In this document: positions 19,901 to 27,039 of the stretch, in pieces
How positions within the stretch are numbered: position 1 is the first letter of the stretch
How the letters are laid out: each line of letters opens with the position of its first letter
Source: an uncultured Persicobacter sp.
GTDB lineage: Bacteria > Bacteroidota > Bacteroidia > Cytophagales > Cyclobacteriaceae
Assembly: GCA_947498325.1 (NCBI GenBank)
Contig: CANMKE010000034.1
Location: forward strand, 1-53,885
Reading direction: 5' to 3'
Length of the DNA: 53,885 nt
Made by a program: the position numbers and the translations under genes
The notes under the pieces: generated by a model
Seen by the model: the letters and a program-made list of their open reading frames with translations, nothing else
What the model was told of the DNA's origin: nothing
The model's database searches: none

Positions 19901-21622
19901 GCGGCCATTGGTATCGAAGCCAAAGTTGGTTTTATCCGAGGAAGATTTGAGATTATCGATGCGGGCTTTGCGGCCATTTTATCCATGAAGGGACCGAACC
20001 CATTGTATGCCAGTGGAGAGGTGGGCGGTCATTTCTCTATTCTTGGAGGTGCCTTGAAAGGACGTTGTAGCTTTGCCTTCCAGGTGGGCGAGGAATGTCA
20101 GATTCAAGGGGGAAGTCCATTGGGTGGCATGGAGCTGATCGCTTCGATGACCCCCTCGGCGGATGCCAAGGAGGTGGATGTTTTTGCGCCTGCTCAGGTG
20201 GTCTTCAATGTACCGGTTGAAAAGCCGATGACCTTGCTTGACCCGACGGACAATAAAAAGAAAACGTATCGCATTCGCCTGAAAAAGGTGGAGTTGCGCT
20301 CCAATAAAGGAGGCATAGAACAGTGCGAACAGATCTGGAATGATGACCAGACCACTTTGGTGCTGCAGTCGGTGAGCATGTTGCAGGCGAAGGCGAATTA
20401 TCAATTTGAGGTTGATGTTACCTTTGAGGAAAAGAAAAATGGTAAATGGGTGGATGCTTCCCAAGGTGAAAAATTGGTCAAAGTAGCCAAGTTTACCTCA
20501 GGCGATCGCCCTGACTTTATTTTGCCGCAGCACTTGGCGTATAGTTATCCAGTGGATCGTCAGATGAACTTCTTCATTGATGAAAATCGAAAGGGTTACC
20601 TGAAGATGAAAGTGAAAGGATGGGGCGATTTGTTCCGATTGGATGATCCAAACAATTGGGTGATCAAAGCCCGCTATAAGACGACCGCCGGAGCCGTAGC
20701 TTTGGGGAATATACGATATGATGATGGTCAGGCAAAAGCAACGATGGACATTCCAACGGCTATGCAGGCGGGTAAAATCTATACGCTGGAAATTGTCAAA
20801 ATGCCGAAGCAGGCACTGGATGTGGATGCCAATGTGACGATAGATTCTACCCGAGCGCCTTCTGCCGGAGGTGACGATGGTTATATCACCACCACCACAC
20901 GGAAAGCGGAGGAAGCACTGGAATCCAAGGAGGAAAAGGTGATTTATCGTTCGCAATTCCGCAGCAGCCAGTACCGTACTTTTGTCGCCAAAATGGAAGG
21001 GCTCAAGATCGGTAGTGGAAACACAGGGCTGTTGCCAGGCTCGGGTCGATCACAGATCAATGTGGTCATTCCTGCGCAATCCACCGAAGGCTTGGATGCT
21101 TTTGAATTGGCAGGCAATGAACAGATCAAACCAATGGTCAGCATGGAGGTAGATTTCACCGATGAGTTCTTTAAAACTTACATCAATAATGTGATATATC
21201 ACCAATATCCACTCTATGGTGCAGAAATCGATTGGCGAGATCAGAGCAGTGAATACGGCTGGCTGAAACCGAAATATGCAGTATTCTTCGGAGATAATGA
21301 GGATGGATTCCGCACTTTAACCGATGATGAAATCAGTCAGAATGACGTGCTGCCGCAATATGGAAGACGCTTGTATTATGATGTCTCGAAGGTGATTGCG
21401 AAAGACTTTAGGGATTTCCAAACGGACTTGGAACGACTGGCGACAGAAGGTAGACTCAGGGTCAGTGGGGCAGACAAAACATTGACAGACAATATCCGAA
21501 TAGCGGCTCAAGCACCAGATTTGAAGATTGGTACTTATCATGTCAATATGCATTACCGTTTGCCTGGTCAGGATGATATCAGCTCGACCTATCAATTGCC
21601 GTTGACCAATATTATTCAATAA
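16928..21622 (+). CDS. Very large exported protein of unknown function (1564 aa), part of the toxin/barrel locus
   Basis: Residues 1-24 form a signal peptide (FSLLCCWLCTLTALA). I do not recognise a named family. Residues about 80-560 are rich in beta strands and include statements typical of long beta-sheet proteins. Residues about 315-345 form a charged helical insert (EKEKQAKSQDAKALTPEE). Residues 600-1080 are Gly-rich and strand-rich (GGALSLKGFGGGLYYGMD, GGVRKVGLYGCAALIS, AYVKAAIGIEAKVGF), somewhat like surface or barrel-forming repeats. Residues about 1080-1560 look like Ig-type modules with conserved Trp and Pro. It follows the 580-residue barrel by 9 bp, so the two are almost certainly co-transcribed. 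It may be a periplasmic or surface scaffold of a secretion apparatus, but this is inference only. Confidence 0.75.
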   Translation: MRTFTKFTFSLLCCWLCTLTALAVDRPEDRFRDFDVELPVTIDQPAKLLGSNSLASEEKPLSKQIGDVRESLRVVRESKLFTALLTDADLISLPVGISKTVGGAEFQIVIMGVRITPSGTKIDVGMGVQFPDSDQELIFGGYNIPFSQERGLGGQGKLALLSDYKIPLSKNMSLEFKGSMNAGGTYVEFGCDGYQRMGLDVDMVFDREFIRPADANGEVIEGAQVRANIKSMIDSWDDLVVNIDLPTFRMGEKNDRGFVFTVREAIYDQSAISNGGAMFPAGYESPDFLEGNHMLWKGIYIGKAEVMLPSDFDKAINAEKEKQAKSQDAKALTPEETKAREEALGKLSNQRTTIGVQGLIIDRTGLSGKFYGQNLLSLDKGQLGAGWALSLERIQVEILQDQFIEAQMWGKVQMPTSDSTGVMGYGAQIGLGGDFRFSAQAMDTLRFSPFGDSKLQLTRTELQIELQDGTFYAMADLDGTMDVRMKQYDANLADIAFQGLKIETAEPYISATAFSVSSQAMQQEISGKGMSINYIGLRGAGNRVALDVDVAIALFSEKNDGFGAEGELSIYGERKEEGWKHAETVVSRIYIEAGKKDVFELKGELMIAKGDEIYGDVFKGMIEAKLGLSTKSDGAGVECTVIFGTKDDRDYWYVDGLMTFSSGIPVGGALSLKGFGGGLYYGMDRVGYRPEYKGVTQSATGGLYVPSKTAGFGFKAMVIISDQTQTAFNAEAIYEMSFNPGGGVRKVGLYGCAALISAVPSTPLADGLKNSTAKTDEQSEKAKEKEKWKYESQASEMPSGYNPRSEANCAYIDPKSPFLASMSLDMDFENSTYHGTLLVNIDQGPLQGGGVSVIHFEPGSWYVHIGTPAYPVGLSLLGTSASTYFMLGDNMPRGFQPPSEVAKILNRQPSSDLQGSRDENALGDGRGVAFGVGLKVGLNAKYGPFFAEIYAGMGFDVMLTNYGPKAICANTGKRIGIDGWYAQGQVYAYVKAAIGIEAKVGFIRGRFEIIDAGFAAILSMKGPNPLYASGEVGGHFSILGGALKGRCSFAFQVGEECQIQGGSPLGGMELIASMTPSADAKEVDVFAPAQVVFNVPVEKPMTLLDPTDNKKKTYRIRLKKVELRSNKGGIEQCEQIWNDDQTTLVLQSVSMLQAKANYQFEVDVTFEEKKNGKWVDASQGEKLVKVAKFTSGDRPDFILPQHLAYSYPVDRQMNFFIDENRKGYLKMKVKGWGDLFRLDDPNNWVIKARYKTTAGAVALGNIRYDDGQAKATMDIPTAMQAGKIYTLEIVKMPKQALDVDANVTIDSTRAPSAGGDDGYITTTTRKAEEALESKEEKVIYRSQFRSSQYRTFVAKMEGLKIGSGNTGLLPGSGRSQINVVIPAQSTEGLDAFELAGNEQIKPMVSMEVDFTDEFFKTYINNVIYHQYPLYGAEIDWRDQSSEYGWLKPKYAVFFGDNEDGFRTLTDDEISQNDVLPQYGRRLYYDVSKVIAKDFRDFQTDLERLATEGRLRVSGADKTLTDNIRIAAQAPDLKIGTYHVNMHYRLPGQDDISSTYQLPLTNIIQ

Positions 21623-21826
21623 GCACCACAAAAAATGAAAAGAGAAATATTGATTTGTCCACAGATTACACAGATTTCCACAGATTTTTGATGAGATTTA
21701 TTCAGTCTTTGTTCACAAGTCAATAATTTTAATAAAATAAATAATCATGGTAATCCTTTAAATCAAGGTAATCATGGTCTAAAACACCACACTGGTCGTA
21801 GCGTCTCGCTACGACCCCAATACTTT
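21623..21826. repeat. Intergenic REP-like elements upstream of the FN3 protein gene
   Basis: The 35-base CACAGATTACACAGATTTCC tract at 21654-21688 is identical to the one at 14584-14618. The palindrome CGTAGCGTCTCGCTACG at 21797-21813, extended to 10-bp arms at 21794-21816, repeats the element found at 6889 and 24419. It ends 10 bp before the start at 21827. No gene is supported. Confidence 0.6.
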
Positions 21827-23914
21827 TTGAAAAAACCTATTCCCATGAATAAAATTATATACCTAATATTAACCTGCCTTTGCTGTCTGACGATCAGCTT
21901 GTCGGCGCAGCCTATCCCCACCGGCGAGTTGCGCTTGCAGGGGAAAGTCAACGAGCACAGCATACAGTTGCGATGGGCACCAACGGACGCGATCAGCTGG
22001 CAGCTTTTGAACAAATATGGTTACCGTCTTGAGCGGACGACCACCTTCAGGAATGGTCAGCTTTTGGACACGCCCGAAAAACAGGTGCTGCTGTCTCAAC
22101 GAAAGCCAGCCCCGCAATCAGAATGGGAACAGGAGTATTTGAAAGATACCACAGACCATAATTTACCGATTGCCGCCCAGGCGATTTATGGGGAAAGCTT
22201 TTACCTGCAGGCCAGTTCGGGAAATCAGTTGGCGCATTTTGTCAATCAATTGCAGGAGCAGGAAAACCGATACAGCTTTGCCCTGTTGGCTGCCGATCAG
22301 TCCATCAATGTGGCCCGCTTGATGGGTTTGTATTTTGAGGATTTGAATGTCCACAAAGGGGAGCGTTACCTTTACAAGCTATCGTCATTGGCGCCCGACA
22401 GTCTGCAAAATATTCCACCTGCTTATAAATTATTGTTCGCCGATGAGGTGGTAGAGCTGCCTCAGCCTTTCGCTGCAAAAGCAGTTTACCGAGAAGGGAA
22501 GGTACAAGTAAGCTGGGACTGGAAGAGTTTGGAAGACTTTTATAATGCCTATGAAATCCAGCGATCAGATGATGGAGGTCGTCATTATAAGAACCTGACC
22601 GAAACACCATTTATCCAGCCCGTGGCGGAAAATGCTTCACGGATCATGCTGTATCCCGATACCTTGGCAAATAATGATGGCATCTACTATTACCGTGTCC
22701 GTGGACGTGATGCTTATAGCGCTTCGGGACCGTATTCTGAGCCACTGGAAGTCAAGGCTTATCCAGTCATGAGCTATACGCCAGAGATCAAAGCTTTTGA
22801 AAATGAACACACAGGGGAGGTGGAAATCCACTGGCAGGTGAACCCTGAAGAAGCCTTTGGGGTGGAAAGTTTGCGCTTGGCAAGAAGTGAATCAGACAGG
22901 GGACCCTATATGATTTTGCGTGGAGACCTGCCCGTGCATGACGGTTCGTTCAGAGACATTGCGCCCGAAAGTTCAAATTATTATAAGCTTGCCGCAGTGG
23001 ATAAAGGCGGCAATGAAAACTGGTCTTTGGTGAAATTTGTACAGCCCATGGACAGTATTCCTCCTGCTGCCCCACAAGGACTTATCGGTCAAATGGATAC
23101 TACAGGAGTGGTCAGCATACAGTGGACGCCCAACAAGGAAAGAGACCTCTATGGGTATCGAGTCTATCGTGCCAACGAGGTGAATGATACCTGGATTCAG
23201 GCCACCAAAAAGGAAATATTGAGACCTGCATTTGAAGAAGAACTATCGACCAAAGTATTGAACAAAAAAGTGTATTATAAGGTCATGGCAGTGGATCGAA
23301 GAGGTAACCCATCGGATTATTCTGAAGTGTTGGAAGTCCAACGCCCAGACCTCATTCCGCCGTCACCACCGCAGATCGTCAAAGGAGAATCCAACGTCAA
23401 AGGCCCTGCCTTTTACTGGCGACCCTCAGGAAGTAACGATGTGGCTGGCTATCAGGTGTACCGAAAATCTGCCAATCAGGGAGAACGATGGGAATGGATC
23501 TCCACTTTGCCTGTGACCAACACTGAACAATACTTTATCGACAGTACCATCTATGATTTTCAACCTTACTACTACCTGATGATCGCCATCGATGACAGCG
23601 GTTTGGAATCCGTACCATCCAAGCCCATCGGCGTACAACGCTTCGAAGAAAAAATTAAACGAGGCATCACAGACCTAAAAGGGAAAAGAAACAACAAGGG
23701 CATCTTCCTCGAATGGAAAAATCCCTTACAACAAAAATTCCAGGTGGACATCTATCGCGCACAAGACAATGAACCCATCCGTTTTTATAAAAGAATCGAT
23801 GGCCAATCCTTCTTGGATGAAAAGATACAAGATCAGAAAAAATACAAATACAGACTGCGACTGGCTTATGAAGGTGGGCAGGTTTCTAAATTTAGTGAGG
23901 AGGTGAAGCTTTAA
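21827..23914 (+). CDS. Exported multi-FN3 protein (695 aa)
   Basis: The first residues are MKKPIPMNKIIY; the Met at residue 7 (21845) is an equally good start for the signal peptide that ends LSAQP. After a 180-residue N-terminal part there are about five fibronectin type III modules, at roughly 210-310, 315-405, 410-505, 508-605 and 610-695. Each shows the Trp-strand and the G-x-Y-x-V/L-Y-R pattern (YGYRVYRANEV, VAGYQVYRKSA, FQVDIYRAQD) and proline-rich joins (DSIPPAAPQGL, DLIPPSPPQIV). No T9SS sorting domain is visible. FN3 chains of this type usually serve as surface or periplasmic spacers. Its place in line with the 1564-residue protein suggests it belongs to the same apparatus. Confidence 0.8.
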   Translation: MKKPIPMNKIIYLILTCLCCLTISLSAQPIPTGELRLQGKVNEHSIQLRWAPTDAISWQLLNKYGYRLERTTTFRNGQLLDTPEKQVLLSQRKPAPQSEWEQEYLKDTTDHNLPIAAQAIYGESFYLQASSGNQLAHFVNQLQEQENRYSFALLAADQSINVARLMGLYFEDLNVHKGERYLYKLSSLAPDSLQNIPPAYKLLFADEVVELPQPFAAKAVYREGKVQVSWDWKSLEDFYNAYEIQRSDDGGRHYKNLTETPFIQPVAENASRIMLYPDTLANNDGIYYYRVRGRDAYSASGPYSEPLEVKAYPVMSYTPEIKAFENEHTGEVEIHWQVNPEEAFGVESLRLARSESDRGPYMILRGDLPVHDGSFRDIAPESSNYYKLAAVDKGGNENWSLVKFVQPMDSIPPAAPQGLIGQMDTTGVVSIQWTPNKERDLYGYRVYRANEVNDTWIQATKKEILRPAFEEELSTKVLNKKVYYKVMAVDRRGNPSDYSEVLEVQRPDLIPPSPPQIVKGESNVKGPAFYWRPSGSNDVAGYQVYRKSANQGERWEWISTLPVTNTEQYFIDSTIYDFQPYYYLMIAIDDSGLESVPSKPIGVQRFEEKIKRGITDLKGKRNNKGIFLEWKNPLQQKFQVDIYRAQDNEPIRFYKRIDGQSFLDEKIQDQKKYKYRLRLAYEGGQVSKFSEEVKL

Positions 23915-23958
23915 TTTTTGCGATACTCCATTAATAATTATACAAAGAATCAATAACC

Positions 23959-24411
23959 GTGAAATATATATTCATTTTCGTTTTCGTCTTATTTGGGATA
24001 AATGTATCAAGTGCTCAGACATTAATTGAGGGAGGCTATGCGATTTATGCTGAATTGACAGTAGAAACAGGTAAGAAAGAAGGTAGCTATGCTCTCTGGT
24101 TTAATAACGCTACTTTTTCAAATAACACCAAGGAATTAAAGACCACTAACAACAACATTCCAAGCCTTCTCATTACTTTGCAAATTCGGCAAATTCACTG
24201 CACCGTTTTTGATGACCCCAGTTCTTGTAATGAACAGAACCTTAGCCCAGTTACAGAGCGAGTTCAATTAGTTGAGACAGGGGATATTAAGAAAGAAGTT
24301 GAAGTTGGTGGATTTATAAAACAAGAACTTGTAATGAATAGAGATACAAAAGTTACTCTTAGTTATTATTGTATTAAAACGGATGTGGTCAAACCTCTAC
24401 CAAGCAAATGA
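23959..24411 (+). CDS. Small exported protein of unknown function (150 aa)
   Basis: It starts with GTG at 23959, 44 bp after the FN3 gene, and has a signal peptide ending VSSAQ at about residue 20. The mature part is a short, strand-rich protein with a pair of cysteines in one loop (HCTVFDDPSSC) and another near the end (YYCIK). The gene is AT-rich compared with the FN3 gene before it. It broadly resembles the 273-residue orphan at 5832 in being a small, AT-rich, cysteine-containing exported protein at the end of a surface-gene set, but I see no clear sequence match. The function is unknown. Confidence 0.65.
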   Translation: MKYIFIFVFVLFGINVSSAQTLIEGGYAIYAELTVETGKKEGSYALWFNNATFSNNTKELKTTNNNIPSLLITLQIRQIHCTVFDDPSSCNEQNLSPVTERVQLVETGDIKKEVEVGGFIKQELVMNRDTKVTLSYYCIKTDVVKPLPSK

Positions 24412-24632
24412 CCCTTCTGGTCGTAGCGTCTCGCTACGACCCTAAATAGGGCAAGCGTCCGCATGCTTCAAAACCCAAAAAGGCGTAGCCCTTTCGTTCA
24501 ATTGAACACCTGATGTGATCAAAAGGTCATACTCCACTAAAAATCAGGACTTTTAATCAAAAAAACTCAACCTACTTATTTTATGAAAAGGAGAATATTA
24601 GATAACCTATAAGTTAAGTTGGACAAGCTTAC
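24412..24632. repeat. Intergenic gap with a REP-like palindrome between convergent genes
   Basis: CGTAGCGTCTCGCTACG with 10-bp extended arms lies at 24419-24441, followed by a weaker GCAAGCGTCCGCATGC copy. This is the third copy of the 6889/21797 element. It lies between convergent genes and may act as a bidirectional transcript end. I see nothing else in the gap. Confidence 0.5.
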
Positions 24633-25583
24633 CTATCCCTTCAGCCGACCAAATCGCTCCGCCATAATCCTCTGATAGGATACTTTTTGCTCCTGAGTCA
24701 GAAAACTTTTCTGCACCCAATCATAAGTTTTCTTTTCCAGCTTAATAAAGCGCTTAAAGGTGTTTTCGATCTGCTTGGGACTCAGGCCAATTTTCTCCCC
24801 AAAGCCTTCAAAGTCTTTTCTTTTGAACTTCCGCTTTTTCCCATTAATCATCAATGCCATTTCTTCCAAATCTTCAGGCATCGCTAATTTCGTGTTGACC
24901 AAATCATAAGCCGGAGACAGCACGTGCTCGTCTTTATCATTATAAAATAGGGAGAAATTTTTTCGGTGCATATCTGCATTTCCGATAAGAAAACAGAAAA
25001 TGGTAACCTCAAAAAAACTCAGTTTATCAAATCCAGAACGAGAAGAATATTGGTCGATAATTCCGGCCAACTGTTCCATCGATCCTTTGTATTTATCTTC
25101 TGTCAGGCGTCCAGATAATTGACAAAAATCCTCCATATGTTTCATTCCCTCTTTTGTTCGGTCAATCCGCCTGCTGATATAAGCCAACTCACCTGAAGCC
25201 ATACGAACCAACCCATGAGGCACCGTTGCAATTTTGAACAGTGAAGCAAGATGCATCGTTAGGTCCTCATTTTCTGGTAGATTAGGGTAGTGCCCAAAAG
25301 GAGGCTTCAAGATATATTCCCCCCATAGCCCCACGATTGTAAAGCGAGCAGATTGCTGGGGAGCCGCTTCCTTTATCGTCATTGACAGCTTGGGTTGAAC
25401 ACCCGTGATGGTAATATGGTTGCTTACCACCTCTTTAGCCAAAGTATCCAACTGCTCAACGCTATAATCTAAAACAGGTACCTCCTTTTTTCCATAGAGC
25501 TTTTTGACACAACGAGTGTGATAGTCCTTTTCCTGCTCAGACAAGGGCTCATAACATAATAAACACTTACTCATATGGGACAA
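24633..25583 (-). CDS. hipT: HipT-type Ser/Thr kinase toxin of a tripartite HipBST module
   Basis: This 316-residue protein matches the kinase core of HipA but lacks the N-terminal subdomain, which is encoded separately upstream. The N-terminus has a zinc-ribbon-like set, Cys7, Cys10, His22 and Cys25. The Gly-rich loop reads ITITGVQPKLS (57-67). The catalytic loop is GNADMHRKNF with Asp204, and the metal-binding motif is SPAYDLVNT with Asp227, so it looks catalytically intact. HipT of E. coli phosphorylates tryptophanyl-tRNA synthetase and stops translation; the target here is unknown. The gene overlaps hipS by 17 bp. The Gly-rich loop has Thr58-Ile-Thr60 where E. coli HipT has its two regulatory serines (Ser-Ile-Ser). 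Start choice between Met1 and Met4 is open. Confidence 0.88.
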   Translation of the reverse strand: MSHMSKCLLCYEPLSEQEKDYHTRCVKKLYGKKEVPVLDYSVEQLDTLAKEVVSNHITITGVQPKLSMTIKEAAPQQSARFTIVGLWGEYILKPPFGHYPNLPENEDLTMHLASLFKIATVPHGLVRMASGELAYISRRIDRTKEGMKHMEDFCQLSGRLTEDKYKGSMEQLAGIIDQYSSRSGFDKLSFFEVTIFCFLIGNADMHRKNFSLFYNDKDEHVLSPAYDLVNTKLAMPEDLEEMALMINGKKRKFKRKDFEGFGEKIGLSPKQIENTFKRFIKLEKKTYDWVQKSFLTQEQKVSYQRIMAERFGRLKG

Positions 25584-25890
25584 TACTTACGGCACCAATA
25601 CAATCTCGGCAACAGTTCAACAATAAGCCCATTCGGTCACGGGCATTTAATTTCCAGTTTCGTTCTGCAAAACCCAACAACCAGCCCTCAGGAATCAATC
25701 CATCAAAAAATGGGAAAAGGGTTTTAGCGTGATATGGGGCTTTTTGAACAGGCAAACTCAGACTGATTGGCCCCCATGTGTTGGATTCACAATAGGCCTC
25801 ATGATATTGGAACAGATAACCATCATCTGTTTCACTCAATAACCCGACCTCAGCTTTGTGATATAATACCTTCGCCGACCTATTCATCAC
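25567..25890 (-). CDS. hipS: HipS-like antitoxin (stand-alone HipA N-terminal subdomain)
   Basis: This 107-residue protein corresponds to the N-terminal subdomain 1 of HipA (Couple_hipA type), seen in GPISLSLPVQ, TLFPFFDGLIPEGWLL and the closing CIGAVSIVPYE. In the tripartite family HipS is the antitoxin that neutralises HipT, and a Trp of HipS inserts into the kinase active site; Trp70 in PEGWLL is the likely counterpart. The gene overlaps hipB by 11 bp and hipT by 17 bp, which suggests translational coupling and fixed stoichiometry. It is a complete small gene, not a frameshifted HipA: hipT has its own start and a zinc-ribbon-like N-terminus. Start at Met1 or Met2. Confidence 0.85.
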   Translation of the reverse strand: MMNRSAKVLYHKAEVGLLSETDDGYLFQYHEAYCESNTWGPISLSLPVQKAPYHAKTLFPFFDGLIPEGWLLGFAERNWKLNARDRMGLLLNCCRDCIGAVSIVPYE

Positions 25891-26092
25891 CTATCAACTT
25901 TTGGGGCACAGGAGCCATTTGATGATCAAACAAAGCCAAGACTTCATTAACCTTGTCCATCCGCAAAGTAACTTTTCCCTGTTCCATTTCACGAATGAAA
26001 CGTAAGCCCACTCCAGCTTTCAGCGCAAGGTCTTCCTGCGTCAAACCAAGCTCCTTTCGCTTGCCTTTTACAAAACTGATCAAATCTTTCAT
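25880..26092 (-). CDS. hipB: HipB-like HTH repressor
   Basis: An XRE/Cro-type helix-turn-helix protein of 70 residues (MKDLISFVKGKRKELGLTQE, then LALKAGVGLRFIREMEQGK). I place the start at 26092 rather than at the upstream ATG at 26122, because the ten extra codons would read across operator palindrome 26095-26112 and do not belong to the family. In HipBST systems HipB binds operators and enhances HipS control of HipT. The gene order hipB-hipS-hipT is the one known for the tripartite type. Three matching operators lie just upstream. Confidence 0.85.
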   Translation of the reverse strand: MKDLISFVKGKRKELGLTQEDLALKAGVGLRFIREMEQGKVTLRMDKVNEVLALFDHQMAPVPQKLIGDE

Positions 26093-26094
26093 AT

Positions 26095-26192
26095 TATACC
26101 CGATAAGGTGTAAAAACATCAACTGAATTCAATATACACCCTTTAGGGTATAAAATGAAATTAAAAGAAGTGTTTATACCCGATAAGGTATA
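26095..26192. promoter_or_regulatory. Three HipB-type operator palindromes at 40-bp spacing
   Basis: Three 18-bp inverted repeats follow the pattern TATACC-N6-GGTATA: 26095-26112 (TATACCCGATAAGGTGTA), 26135-26152 (TACACCCTTTAGGGTATA) and 26175-26192 (TATACCCGATAAGGTATA). Their centres are at 26103.5, 26143.5 and 26183.5, exactly 40 bp apart, so all three lie on one face of the helix. The overall length (18 bp) equals that of E. coli hipB operators (TATCC-N8-GGATA). They sit directly before hipB and should mediate autoregulation. The innermost site abuts the hipB start codon. Confidence 0.8.
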
Positions 26193-26311
26193 TTAATATA
26201 GGAGGAGCTAAAGTAGGTCTTTATCTGATTAAGATTTATATAGCCAAACTTAATTTTAAACCACAAAAGAAATGATGAACTCAACATCAAAAAATGCAAG
26301 TTGAAATCCGA

Positions 26312-26932
26312 TTATGCTTTCAAAAGCACCGCCACCTTCTGCACCGTATTTGGTGAACACTTACACAACCGCTGAATCTCCCGATAAGAAAAGCCCTTTT
26401 TCAGGTACTTGACAATATCAGCGTGCTTAGCTAAAAACTTTTCCTCGGATTCTTTACTTCCGACCTTTCGTCCCGTATGCAACCCTTTTTCTTTTCGGGC
26501 CCGAATACCACTTTTGATCCGGTAGGACATCTGCTCGCTTTCCAGGCGGGCAAGGTCCGCCATCAGGGTGATGATAAGTTTTGAAAATGCCTCTTCTTTA
26601 ACATCGCCGGTATTGATCGTTAGTCCAAGATTGTGAATGTATATTTTTATTCCTTCCAATCTCAACTGCTCGATCAGTGAAAGTACATCAAGCGTGTTCC
26701 GGCCAAGCCGTGAAATCTCGTGAACCATCAGGCAGTTGATTTCCGAATGCGCTTTCAAGTAGGCGAGTGCCCTGCCTAAAGCTGGGCGTTCAGCTGCCGT
26801 CTTGGTGAAACCGCTAATCTTTTCATGAAAGACCTTTTCGACTTCGAAGCCGGGCACAGCTTTGAGTTCCTGTACCTGTCGGGTGGTGGATTGTTCTTTG
26901 GTGGATACTCGGGAGTAAATGATGGCTTTCAT
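26312..26932 (-). CDS. Serine recombinase (resolvase/invertase family)
   Basis: This 206-residue protein has the resolvase catalytic domain: AIIYSRVSTKEQ with Ser10 as nucleophile, an HEISRLGRNTLDVL segment with the conserved arginines, and the long E-helix (LARLESEQMSYRIKSGIRAR). A DNA-binding helix-turn-helix closes it (KKGFSYREIQRLCKCSPNTV). The length is that of a small resolvase, not a large integrase. On a plasmid it would resolve multimers or a cointegrate; the 107-bp upstream gap before the terminator would be the natural place for a res site, but I could not define one. A decayed relative lies at 31265-31432. Confidence 0.9.
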   Translation of the reverse strand: MKAIIYSRVSTKEQSTTRQVQELKAVPGFEVEKVFHEKISGFTKTAAERPALGRALAYLKAHSEINCLMVHEISRLGRNTLDVLSLIEQLRLEGIKIYIHNLGLTINTGDVKEEAFSKLIITLMADLARLESEQMSYRIKSGIRARKEKGLHTGRKVGSKESEEKFLAKHADIVKYLKKGFSYREIQRLCKCSPNTVQKVAVLLKA

Positions 26933-26973
26933 ACTGATTATGCTTTAGCTTAATTGATAGCATAAAGATAAAG

Positions 26974-27024
26974 AAAAATCCCTGCTATGCGTTACTGACA
27001 AGCAAAACAATAGCAGGGATTTTT
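26974..27024 (-). terminator. Stem-loop terminator after the 537-aa ATPase gene
   Basis: Perfect 14-bp arms, AAAAATCCCTGCTA at 26974-26987 and TAGCAGGGATTTTT at 27011-27024, enclose a 23-nt loop. It lies 15 bp past the stop of the ATPase gene (- strand) and ends in a U-run on that strand. It may also insulate the resolvase promoter. Confidence 0.7.
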
Positions 27025-27039
27025 TAGTAACGAATTTTA

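Noticed and set aside
25567-25890. A single hipA gene broken by a frameshift
   Set aside because: hipS and hipT are each complete, hipT has its own Cys-rich N-terminus, and the order matches the known tripartite type.
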